This document shows positions 1-6,326 of a DNA stretch of 14,923 bases, in pieces. The stretch covers positions 1 to 14,923 of the forward strand of contig JAOTYV010000092.1 in the NCBI GenBank assembly GCA_029861675.1, given 5' to 3'. Position 1 is the first letter of the stretch, and every line of letters starts with the position of its first letter. The translations under genes were made by a program, and so were the position numbers. The stretch comes from Alphaproteobacteria bacterium. Its GTDB lineage: Bacteria > Pseudomonadota > Alphaproteobacteria > UBA8366. Under the pieces are notes generated by a model, which saw only the letters and a program-made list of their open reading frames with translations, had not been told where the DNA came from and searched no databases.

Positions 1-826
1 GGAGATTTCCGGCGTCGACCTGTCGGCGCCCCTCGACGCGGCCACATTCGCGGCGATCCACCGCGCCTTCCTCGACCACCAGGCGGTCTTCTTCCACGAC
101 CAGCACCTGACGCCGGAGCAATTCCTCGGCTTCGGCAAGCGTTGGGGCGGCATCCATTTCTACCCCTATATGAAGGGGCTGGACGGCCACCCTGAAATCT
201 TCGAACTGGTGAAAAAGGAAGACGACACGCGGGTCTTCGGCAACCGCTGGCACTCCGATCAGATGTACACGCCGATCCCGGCCAAGGCGACGATCCTCTA
301 TGCCAAGCAGCTGCCGCCGGTCGGCGGCGACACGATCTTCGCCGATCTGTACGCCGCCTATGATGCGCTGTCTGACGGCATGAAGGCGATGCTGGCCGGC
401 GTGCGGACCTTCAACAACGGTGAGAACAAGGCGCGTTACGGCGGGCTGTCCCGCGCCGAGTGGTACAAGAGTGCGGACAAAGGCGGCATGGGCGGCAAGC
501 TGCATGACGGCAGCGCACCGGACGCCGAGGTCATCGCCGAGCATCCGATCATCCGCACGCATCCGGAAACCGGCCGCAAGGCGCTCTATCTCGGCGATCA
601 GACGGAGCGTTTCGTCGGCATGACCGTCGAGGAAAGCAAGCCGCTGCTGGACTATCTGATAGCGCATGCGCACCGGCCCGAATTCACCTACCGCTTCCGC
701 TGGCGCGTCGGTTCGCTCGCGCTCTGGGACAACCGCTGCACCATGCACTACGCGGTTGCCGATTACCCCGGCCAGCGCCGGGTGATGCACCGGTTGACGA
801 TCAAGGGCGACGCGGTGCCGGTGTGA
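1..826 (+). CDS. TauD/TfdA-family Fe(II)/2-oxoglutarate dioxygenase, array copy 1 (5' end cut by window)
   Basis: This gene encodes a non-haem iron oxygenase that would couple 2-oxoglutarate decarboxylation to hydroxylation of a small organic substrate in the cytoplasm. The frame is open from base 2, giving 274 visible residues; comparison with copies 2-4 suggests that about 20-30 N-terminal residues lie outside the window. The iron ligands are visible as HSD (visible residues 84-86, in NRWHSDQMY) and a distal His at 249 (TMHYAVADY). The C-terminal QRRVMHR carries the 2-oxoglutarate-binding Arg and has the same His-to-Arg spacing as E. coli TauD. At the position of TauD His70, a taurine-sulfonate ligand, this copy has Tyr (IHFYP) where copies 2-4 have His. 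It is the first of four same-strand paralogues. Family assignment is secure; the substrate is unknown. Confidence 0.93.
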   Translation, partial: EISGVDLSAPLDAATFAAIHRAFLDHQAVFFHDQHLTPEQFLGFGKRWGGIHFYPYMKGLDGHPEIFELVKKEDDTRVFGNRWHSDQMYTPIPAKATILYAKQLPPVGGDTIFADLYAAYDALSDGMKAMLAGVRTFNNGENKARYGGLSRAEWYKSADKGGMGGKLHDGSAPDAEVIAEHPIIRTHPETGRKALYLGDQTERFVGMTVEESKPLLDYLIAHAHRPEFTYRFRWRVGSLALWDNRCTMHYAVADYPGQRRVMHRLTIKGDAVPV

Positions 827-997
827 GCCGCCCGCTAGACCGTGGACGGCAACAGGACTAAACTAGCGGCTACTCGGCGCGCCTTTCCCAATTCGCCGGG
901 GACCGCAGAAAGCGCCGCACGACCGCGCCGTCCCACCGGACGGATCGGTTCGGTATGAGATCGTCCCTACGCGCGGGGACCCTGCTGAGGAAACGCC

Positions 998-1891
998 ATG
1001 CCCGAAGGCCACCAACCGTTCGATAACCAGCCGCCCTATCAAACCATCGAGGTCAAGCCGATCGCCGGCGCGCTCGGCGCCGAGGTCTTGGGGCCCGACC
1101 TGTCAAAACCGCTGGACGAAGAGACCTTCTCGGAAATCCGCCGCGCCTGGCTCGAAAACAACGTTATCTTCTTCCGCGGCCAGGACATGACGTCGGACCA
1201 GTATCTCGCCTTCGCCAAGCGCTGGGGCGGCATCCACCTGCACCCCTATATGCAGGGGCTGCCGGATAATCCGGAAATTTTCGAGATCGAGAAGAAGGAA
1301 GGCGACGTCCGCAATTTCGGCAACCGCTGGCACAGCGACCAGATGTTCACCGCCCAGCCGGCGATGGGCACCATGCTCTACGCCAAGGAATTGCCGCCGG
1401 TCGGCGGCGATACCCAGTTCTCCAACCTCTATCTCGCCTATGACGCGCTGTCCGACGGCATGAAGGAGATGCTGGGCCGGATGAAGTCCGTCAACAACGG
1501 CGACAACAAGCGCCGCTATGGCGGCCTGTCGCGCGCCGAGCGCTACAAGGCGCAAGGCAGCAGCATGCAGGCCAAGGTCAAGGATCCCGGCGACATCCAG
1601 ACGATCTCCGAGCATCCGCTGATCCGCACCCATCCGGAGACCGGCCGCAAGGCGCTCTATATCGGCTCGCACACGGAGAAATTCGCCGGCATGACCCATG
1701 AGGAAAGCGAACCCCTGCTCAACTTCCTGATGGAGCATTCGCACCGGCCCGAATTCACCTGCCGGTTCCGGTGGGAGGTCGGTTCGCTCGCCTTCTGGGA
1801 CAACCGCTGCAGCCAGCACTATGCGATCAACGATTATTCCGGCGGACGGCGGATGCATCGCATCACCATTCAAGGCGACACGCCTTACTGA
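998..1891 (+). CDS. TauD/TfdA-family Fe(II)/2-oxoglutarate dioxygenase, array copy 2
   Basis: This is a full-length dioxygenase of 297 residues, against about 280-300 for TauD and TfdA. The ATG at 998 has a GAGG ribosome-binding site at 987-990, seven bases upstream. The N-terminal barrel block GALGAEVLGPDLSKPL spans residues 24-39. The iron ligands are H112 and D114 (NRWHSDQMF) and H274 (SQHYAINDY). The block HPETGRKALYIGSH is at residues 212-225. The counterpart of TauD His70 is kept (H82, IHLHP). The C-terminal Arg motif reads GGRRMHR and is one residue shorter than in the other copies, which shifts the last Arg (R288) relative to the distal His. The gene lies 171 bases after copy 1, with no clear terminator between them, and 60 bases before copy 3. 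The substrate is unknown. Confidence 0.94.
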   Translation: MPEGHQPFDNQPPYQTIEVKPIAGALGAEVLGPDLSKPLDEETFSEIRRAWLENNVIFFRGQDMTSDQYLAFAKRWGGIHLHPYMQGLPDNPEIFEIEKKEGDVRNFGNRWHSDQMFTAQPAMGTMLYAKELPPVGGDTQFSNLYLAYDALSDGMKEMLGRMKSVNNGDNKRRYGGLSRAERYKAQGSSMQAKVKDPGDIQTISEHPLIRTHPETGRKALYIGSHTEKFAGMTHEESEPLLNFLMEHSHRPEFTCRFRWEVGSLAFWDNRCSQHYAINDYSGGRRMHRITIQGDTPY

Positions 1892-1937
1892 CCGAACCCT
1901 ATGCAGACCCTGCGGCCGGAAAACGGATAACGCCTTT

Positions 1938-1943
1938 GGAGGG
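1938..1943 (+). promoter_or_regulatory. Ribosome-binding site of array copy 3
   Basis: GGAGGG lies 8 bases before the ATG at 1952 and 5 bases before an in-frame GTG at 1949. The spacing favours the ATG, so 1952 is taken as the start. Confidence 0.7.
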
Positions 1944-1951
1944 CAATTGTG

Positions 1952-2845
1952 ATGTCGGAAGCCCAAATTCAGGACACGAGCAGTCAAGCCTATGAACGGA
2001 TCCAGGTAAAACGCGCGGCCGGCGCGCTGGGCGCCGAAATCGCCGGCGTCGACCTGTCGAAGCCGCTGGATGACGCCACCTTCGGCGAAATCCACCGCGC
2101 CTGGCTCGAGAACAACATCATCTTCTTCCGCGATCAGGATTTGACGCCCGACGACCATCTGGCCTTCGCCCGGCGCTTCGGCGACATCCACATTCACCCG
2201 TTCAACAAGCCGCTGGACGACCATCCGGAAGTCCTTGAAATCCTCAAGACGGAGGACGAGGAGCGCAACAATGGCGGGCGCTGGCACACCGACCAGATGT
2301 ACACGGCCAAGCCGGCCAAGGGCACCATGCTGTACGCCCGCGAGATGCCGCCCTATGGCGGCGACACCATGTTCTCCAACCTTTATCTCGGCTATGAGGC
2401 GCTATCGGACGGCATGAAGGCGATGCTTTCCGGCCTGAAAGGCATCAACAACGGCGACAGCCGCAAGCATCCCTCCGGCCTCACGCGCATGGAACGTGAA
2501 AAGGCCGGGCTCGGCACGCTGAAACAGGTGGTGCCGCCGCCGGACGTGCAGACCATCTCGTCGCATCCGATCATCCGCACCCATCCGGAAACCGGCCGCA
2601 AGGCGCTCTATGTCGGCTCGCACACCGAGCGTTTCGACGGACTCACCGACGAAGAAAGCGCACCGATCCTGAGCTACCTCATGGAGCTGACGCACCGGCC
2701 GGAGTTCACGTTCCGCCTGCGCTGGGAGGTCGGCACGCTGACCCTGTGGGACAACCGCTGCTGCCAGCATTTCGCGATCAACGACTACACCGGCTTCCGC
2801 CGGCGCGTGCACAAGGTGACGATTTGCGGCGACACCCCATTTTAG
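1952..2845 (+). CDS. TauD/TfdA-family Fe(II)/2-oxoglutarate dioxygenase, array copy 3 (Arg-to-Lys at the TauD Arg270 position)
   Basis: This is a complete paralogue of 297 residues with the same domain order as copy 2. The iron triad is H112, D114 (GGRWHTDQMY) and H273 (CQHFAINDY). The TauD His70 counterpart is present (H82, IHIHP). The C-terminal motif is FRRRVHKVT: the 2-oxoglutarate-binding Arg is available at 283-285, but the residue matching TauD Arg270, which contacts the taurine sulfonate in E. coli, is Lys (K288). Copies 1 and 4 keep Arg there. This suggests a changed anion contact and a substrate different from its neighbours. The stop codon at 2843-2845 lies inside the ribosome-binding site region of copy 4, so the two genes are probably cotranscribed and perhaps translationally coupled. 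A GTG at 1949 is an alternative start. Confidence 0.93.
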   Translation: MSEAQIQDTSSQAYERIQVKRAAGALGAEIAGVDLSKPLDDATFGEIHRAWLENNIIFFRDQDLTPDDHLAFARRFGDIHIHPFNKPLDDHPEVLEILKTEDEERNNGGRWHTDQMYTAKPAKGTMLYAREMPPYGGDTMFSNLYLGYEALSDGMKAMLSGLKGINNGDSRKHPSGLTRMEREKAGLGTLKQVVPPPDVQTISSHPIIRTHPETGRKALYVGSHTERFDGLTDEESAPILSYLMELTHRPEFTFRLRWEVGTLTLWDNRCCQHFAINDYTGFRRRVHKVTICGDTPF

Positions 2846-2857
2846 GGGGATGACGCC

Positions 2858-3709
2858 GTGCCCGAGGCCTACCGGCACATCGACGTCGCACCGATTGCCG
2901 GGGCGCTGGGCGCCGAGGTTCGCGGCGCCGACCTGTCCCGGCCCCTGGACGACGCCGCATTTGCGGAAATCCGGCGCGCCTTTCTCGAAAACAACGTCAT
3001 CTTTTTCCACGGGCAAAGCCTGACATCCGACCAGTTCCTCGTTTTCGCCCAACGCTGGGGCCGCATCCATCGCCACCCCTATGTGCAGCCGATCGACGGC
3101 TATCCGGATATTCTGGAAATTCTGAAGACCGAAACCGATACCCAGAATTTCGGCGGCCGCTGGCACACCGACCAATCCTTCGCCCCGCGTCCCGCACTCG
3201 GCACCCTGCTCTACGCGCTGGAAACGCCGACCCACGGCGGCGACACCGCCTTCGCCAATCAGTACCTCGCCTATGAGGCGCTATCGGACGGCATGAAGGC
3301 GATGCTCGACGGGCTGCGCGCCGTCTTCAATGGCGATCAGGTGCATGGCCAAAGCCGCCAGCAAAGCTACCTCGCCGGCGGCAGCATGCAGGCGCGCGAC
3401 ACCGGCGGCGAACAGACGGTCTCCCTGCATCCGGTGGTGCGTACGCACCCGGAGACCGGCCGCAAGGCGCTCTATGTCGGCTCGCACACCCAGATGTTCG
3501 AAAAGATGAGCGAGACGGAGAGCCTTCCCCTGCTCGATTTCCTTCGCGCCCATGCGGTGCAGCCGGAATTTACCTGCCGGTTTCGCTGGGCGCCGGGCTC
3601 GCTCGCCTTCTGGGATAACCGCTGCACCCAGCATTGCGCGCTCAACGATTACCCGGGCCGGCGGCGGCGCATGCACCGCATTACCATTCAAGGTGATGTT
3701 CCGGCGTAG
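2858..3709 (+). CDS. TauD/TfdA-family Fe(II)/2-oxoglutarate dioxygenase, array copy 4
   Basis: This is the last gene of the array, 283 residues long. The start is GTG at 2858: AGGGGGA (2844-2850) lies seven bases upstream, and the product begins MPEAYRHIDV, resembling the MPEG start of copy 2. An ATG at 2850 is in another frame. The iron ligands are H103, D105 (GGRWHTDQSF) and H259 (TQHCALNDY). H73 (IHRHP) and R273 (RRRRMHR) match TauD His70 and Arg270. The stretch between the two halves of the barrel (about residues 160-185) is shorter than in copies 2 and 3 and has a different sequence; in this fold such loops help to form the substrate pocket. Only 12 bases separate it from copy 3, with which it shares a 36-base identical segment. 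The substrate is unknown. Confidence 0.93.
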   Translation: MPEAYRHIDVAPIAGALGAEVRGADLSRPLDDAAFAEIRRAFLENNVIFFHGQSLTSDQFLVFAQRWGRIHRHPYVQPIDGYPDILEILKTETDTQNFGGRWHTDQSFAPRPALGTLLYALETPTHGGDTAFANQYLAYEALSDGMKAMLDGLRAVFNGDQVHGQSRQQSYLAGGSMQARDTGGEQTVSLHPVVRTHPETGRKALYVGSHTQMFEKMSETESLPLLDFLRAHAVQPEFTCRFRWAPGSLAFWDNRCTQHCALNDYPGRRRRMHRITIQGDVPA

Positions 3710-3773
3710 CCAAATAATGAAAAGAAACGCCGTCTATATGGAATAGAAATTATTTATTACTGAAATAGTTTGT

Positions 3774-3796
3774 ATTTATATATTGATAATATAAAT
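3774..3796. repeat. AT-rich imperfect inverted repeat
   Basis: The core is TATATT-GAT-AATATA (3779-3784 and 3788-3793). Flanking ATTTA and TAAAT sequences extend the symmetry after a two-base bulge. In so AT-rich a stretch the symmetry could be chance, but it directly precedes the palindrome at 3800-3814. Confidence 0.4.
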
Positions 3797-3799
3797 TTC

Positions 3800-3814
3800 G
3801 TTACATCATGTAAC
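3800..3814. promoter_or_regulatory. Perfect palindrome GTTACAT-C-ATGTAAC, possible operator
   Basis: Two perfect 7-base arms flank a single central base, the geometry expected of a site for a dimeric repressor or activator. It lies 91 bases after the end of the dioxygenase array. I do not recognise a regulator with this exact consensus. As RNA it could form a 6-base-pair stem with a TCA loop and is followed by a T-rich stretch, so a weak terminator for the array is the alternative. Its role is inferred from symmetry alone. Confidence 0.4.
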
Positions 3815-4076
3815 ACCGTATTTTTATTTGTTTGTTATATAACCGAAATGCCCAAATTTCTGAAAATGCTTCACTCATAATTTCCGCAATGTGAAAACCA
3901 ATAACAAAATTCTCAAATATCGAATGACGTAAGTGGTGTACAAGCCTCGCCACCAATTCATCCGGCGCGCGCGGATGCAAAAAAACAAAGGTCCGTACAA
4001 ATTTTTCTTGACCAATTGTAACAATAGGCAAAGTATTCAGTCCCAGACCGCTCGGCACGGGAACACTCGGTTTCAC
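3801..4076 (-). CDS. Doubtful 91-codon reading frame in the AT-rich island, possible gene remnant
   Basis: A minus-strand frame runs from a GTG at 4076 to a TAA at 3801-3803 and stays open a further seven codons upstream of the GTG, to a TAA. About 98 open codons in DNA this AT-rich are unusual by chance. I see no ribosome-binding site in front of the GTG, and the start may have been lost. The product has a GLGLNTLP segment near its N-terminus and a basic helix-like stretch (ELVARLVHHLRHSIFE). There is a vague resemblance to the end of a LysR-type effector domain, but I cannot support that assignment. It could equally be a chance frame. Confidence 0.22.
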   Translation of the reverse strand: MKPSVPVPSGLGLNTLPIVTIGQEKFVRTFVFLHPRAPDELVARLVHHLRHSIFENFVIGFHIAEIMSEAFSEIWAFRLYNKQIKIRCYMM

Positions 4077-4110
4077 CCTTGGCGCGCGGGCCCGGCATTA
4101 ATATCGCAAC

Positions 4111-4116
4111 TATAAA
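4111..4116 (+). promoter_or_regulatory. Possible -10 element for the small orphan gene
   Basis: TATAAA resembles a sigma-70 -10 box and lies 25 bases before the ribosome-binding site of the 4152 gene. No good -35 element is found at the usual spacing. A TTGACC further upstream (4008-4013) is too far away to pair with it. Confidence 0.25.
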
Positions 4117-4140
4117 AAAAATTTCAGGACACCTTAGTGC

Positions 4141-4147
4141 AGGGAGG
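4141..4147 (+). promoter_or_regulatory. Ribosome-binding site of the small orphan gene
   Basis: AGGGAGG lies four bases before the ATG at 4152. It decides the start against the in-frame GTG at 4137, which lies upstream of this site and has no such sequence in front of it. Confidence 0.65.
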
Positions 4148-4151
4148 CACG

Positions 4152-4367
4152 ATGGCGAGCTATTTAAGCAATGACGCGCACCATGTCATAATCCAACACG
4201 AAACACGGCTGTGGCTGCGCGAATTGCGCGAGCATCACCCCTTGAAATACAAGACCTTCATCGAAAATCTGCTGGACGAGGACGATGAAGGGACCGAATT
4301 CCTGAACTGGTCAGACGAAAATATCCGCGAACTCGCCGAGCTGATTGGAAAGCAGTTTAAGCCGTAA
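4152..4367 (+). CDS. Small acidic protein of unknown function, 71 residues
   Basis: I do not recognise this protein. The ATG at 4152 follows a good AGGGAGG. The product is 71 residues long and has no signal peptide or membrane segment, so it is probably cytosolic. It has a His-rich N-terminal part (HHVIIQHE), then a predicted helix with mixed charge (RLWLRELREHHPLKYKTFIE, about residues 19-38). An acidic patch follows (LLDEDDEGTEF, about 40-50) before a C-terminal helix (NIRELAELIGKQF). The layout suggests a small helical, perhaps protein-binding domain. It stands alone on the + strand, with the AT-rich island upstream and convergent genes downstream. Start, ribosome-binding site and GC-rich codon use support a real gene. 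No function can be assigned. Confidence 0.6.
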   Translation: MASYLSNDAHHVIIQHETRLWLRELREHHPLKYKTFIENLLDEDDEGTEFLNWSDENIRELAELIGKQFKP

Positions 4368-4428
4368 GTCCCGGTTTGAGCGCGGCGATCAATCGGGGCA
4401 GATCGCAGCGCCACCCGGCACGCCGGCT

Positions 4429-5319
4429 TCATCGAGCCGCCGCGGCGCGCCGTCGGACGATTTCCCGATGGAAAATGTAGATGCCGCTAAAGATCACCAG
4501 GACGATTCCGATGATCACCCAGCGGTCGGGCAAATCACCCCACACCACATATCCCAGCACGATCGCCCAGACGATCATCAGATACCGAAACGGCGACACG
4601 ATCACCGCCTCCGCATGGCGGAATGCCTCGATCATGAAATGATGGCCGAAACCGGCCAGCAGGCCCGCCGCCGCCATTAGCCCAAGGTCGGTGGGCGTCG
4701 GTATCTTCCAGCCGAACGGTGCGGTCAAGAGACCCGCCAGCATCACCGCCCCGGTCGTGGTGCAGAGGATCGCGTTGGAGGATTCGGTCTCGGTCATCCG
4801 CCGGGTTATCAGATCACGAAGACCGGCGCACAGCGCCGACCCGACCGGCAACAAAACCACCAGACCGACAATGTTTTCGGTCGGCCGCGTGATCGTCAGG
4901 ATTCCCAAAAAGCCGACGAGAACCGCGGACCATCGCCGCCAGCCCACCACTTCGCCCAGCATGAGCGGCGCCATCATGGTCACGAACAGCGGTGTGGAAA
5001 AGCTGATTGCCGTCACGTCCGCCAAGGGCAGGTACCGCAATCCGATGATGTACATGAACGCCGAAACCACGACGCAACCGGCCCGCACCCCGTGCAGGGG
5101 CCAGTGGGTGACGCGCACGGTCCGAAGACCGCCCTGGCGCGCGATCAGGATGGCGATCGGCACCCAAATGAAGACGCCCCGGATAAAGATGACCTCGCCG
5201 GAGGGATAGCCGCTGGTCACCCATTTTAGGATCGCGTTGTTGGCGGTCATCAGCAGCCCGGCGATCAACATGCAGCCAATTCCGAGCGCCGGCGCGGAGG
5301 AAATTCGCGACGTCGCCAT
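4429..5319 (-). CDS. EamA/DMT-superfamily membrane transporter
   Basis: This gene encodes an integral inner-membrane protein of 296 residues. About ten hydrophobic segments can be drawn (roughly residues 10-28, 40-60, 76-94, 100-122, 130-145, 148-172, 183-203, 209-229, 236-262 and 266-284), arranged as two five-helix halves typical of EamA drug/metabolite transporters. Characteristic features are FIRGVF near helix 2, the LPLADVTAISFSTPLFV block of helix 4, and the second-half counterpart HAEAVIVSPFRYLMIVWA. The C-terminus is basic (RREIV-type, RRRAAAAR), which fits a cytoplasmic end. Family members export or import small metabolites, and the substrate cannot be predicted. It is the last gene of the minus-strand run, 134 bases after the dioxygenase at 5454. 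The ribosome-binding site is weak. Confidence 0.9.
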   Translation of the reverse strand: MATSRISSAPALGIGCMLIAGLLMTANNAILKWVTSGYPSGEVIFIRGVFIWVPIAILIARQGGLRTVRVTHWPLHGVRAGCVVVSAFMYIIGLRYLPLADVTAISFSTPLFVTMMAPLMLGEVVGWRRWSAVLVGFLGILTITRPTENIVGLVVLLPVGSALCAGLRDLITRRMTETESSNAILCTTTGAVMLAGLLTAPFGWKIPTPTDLGLMAAAGLLAGFGHHFMIEAFRHAEAVIVSPFRYLMIVWAIVLGYVVWGDLPDRWVIIGIVLVIFSGIYIFHREIVRRRAAAAR

Positions 5320-5453
5320 GATCAGGCCAACTCAGCCGCGCGAGGGGTGATAGGCGCCAGCAAGCGTAAATCCTATGAGGAATGATGGGCGACCGCATCG
5401 CCGCCATGGATGCCCGCAGTATTGGCGTCCCGGACGACATTTGTCACCATGAT

Positions 5454-6296
5454 TTACGCCGGCGCCTCGCCTTCCAGCATGATGCGCAGCAGACGCCGCG
5501 ATTGCGTCCGCCAGTCATAGTCATCGTTCGCCTGATGCAGCGCGCTGCGGTTGTCCCACATCAGCACGTCGCCCGGACGCCATTTATGGCGGTATTCGAA
5601 CCGGGGTTGCGTGACGTGATCGTGCAGAAAGTCGAGCAGCCGGTCGCTCTCCTCCCGCGGTACGCCGTCGATGCTCTCCATGCGGATCGGGTTAAGATAC
5701 AGCGCCTTCCGCCCGGTATCCGGATGGGTGCGCACCAGCGGATGGTGCATGCCGTCGCCGAACCGGTCGACCTGATCGCCGCTGCGTTTGATCAATTGGC
5801 GCGGCGACCGGCTGCTCTGGTAGACGTGCAGCGCGGTCCGCCCGTCGATCCGGCCGCGCACATCATCCGGCAGCGCCGCATAGGCGGCCCGCAAATTGAC
5901 GAATTGCGTATCGCCCCCCTCCTCCGGCACCGCCTCGGCATACAGCATGGTTGCCTTCGGCGGGCGCTCGAAATAGGACGCGTCCGTATGCCAGGAAGTG
6001 CCGCGAATTTTGCGCTCGCCGGTGCCCGCGCTGTCCGTATCCCGGTGCGTCAGGACCCCGATCTCCGGATGGTCGGCGAGGTTGAACTGCCCATAGATTT
6101 GCGCAAACGGCGTGCCGAACATCGCCGCCGCCCGCAGGAACGCCGGCGCGTCGAGGGTTTGCCCGCGCAAACAAATCACGACGCCGTCGACAAACGCCCG
6201 GTTGAGCGCCGCCGCGGTCGCGTCATCGACCGGCGCCGCCAGATCCACCCCGCGCACCTCGACACCAAGCGCCTCGCTCAGCGGAACCAATTCCAT
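5454..6296 (-). CDS. TauD/TfdA-family Fe(II)/2-oxoglutarate dioxygenase, separate from the tandem array
   Basis: This dioxygenase of 280 residues is clearly more distant from the four array copies than they are from one another. The ATG at 6296 has GGGAGG (6304-6309) seven bases upstream. The iron ligands are H103 and D105 (TSWHTDASYF) and H254 (NRSALHQANDDY). The family block HPLVRTHPDTGRKALYLNP is at residues 185-203, and the 2-oxoglutarate-binding Arg lies in QSRRLLRIML (265-274). The SALHQANDDY context differs from the TauD-like QHYA of the array. This, with the neighbouring CoA genes, suggests a carboxylic-acid substrate of the kind used by TfdA-type enzymes, which is inference. It starts 30 bases after the CoA-transferase at 6327, so the two are probably cotranscribed. 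Confidence 0.93.
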   Translation of the reverse strand: MELVPLSEALGVEVRGVDLAAPVDDATAAALNRAFVDGVVICLRGQTLDAPAFLRAAAMFGTPFAQIYGQFNLADHPEIGVLTHRDTDSAGTGERKIRGTSWHTDASYFERPPKATMLYAEAVPEEGGDTQFVNLRAAYAALPDDVRGRIDGRTALHVYQSSRSPRQLIKRSGDQVDRFGDGMHHPLVRTHPDTGRKALYLNPIRMESIDGVPREESDRLLDFLHDHVTQPRFEYRHKWRPGDVLMWDNRSALHQANDDYDWRTQSRRLLRIMLEGEAPA

Positions 6297-6326
6297 GACC
6301 TGACCTCCCGAATTGCGGAACCAACC

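Larger units (their letters stand above)
3710..4151. other. AT-rich intergenic island
   Basis: These 442 bases lie between the dioxygenase array and the small orphan gene and contain no well-supported gene. The first half is strongly AT-rich, in sharp contrast to the GC-rich genes on both sides. It contains an AT-rich inverted repeat (about 3774-3796), a palindrome (3800-3814) and several A or T runs. The second half includes GC-rich patches (about 3961-3975 and 4079-4096). A minus-strand frame of 91 codons crosses the island. I see no strong hairpin with a T-run for the array transcript. The composition could reflect a regulatory region, a decayed gene or foreign DNA. Confidence 0.7.

Noticed and set aside
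832..869. Possible hairpin between copies 1 and 2 (CCGCTAG and CTAGCGG)
   Set aside because: The stem has only 7 base pairs with a 24-base loop and no T-run, so it is not convincing as a terminator.
1103..2287. A 394-codon minus-strand open frame across array copies 2 and 3
   Set aside because: It spans two well-supported genes on the other strand and their intergenic gap, and its product shows no family features.
1..3709. Naming the array genes tauD
   Set aside because: The TauD Asn95 position is Gly in all copies, and the His70 and Arg270 positions change in individual copies; no taurine transporter genes are nearby.
4008..4013. TTGACC as a -35 element
   Set aside because: No acceptable -10 hexamer lies 16-18 bases downstream.
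4385..4406. Short inverted repeat GCGATC/GATCGC between the converging genes
   Set aside because: Six base pairs around a 10-base loop without a T-run on either strand; too weak to call a bidirectional terminator.
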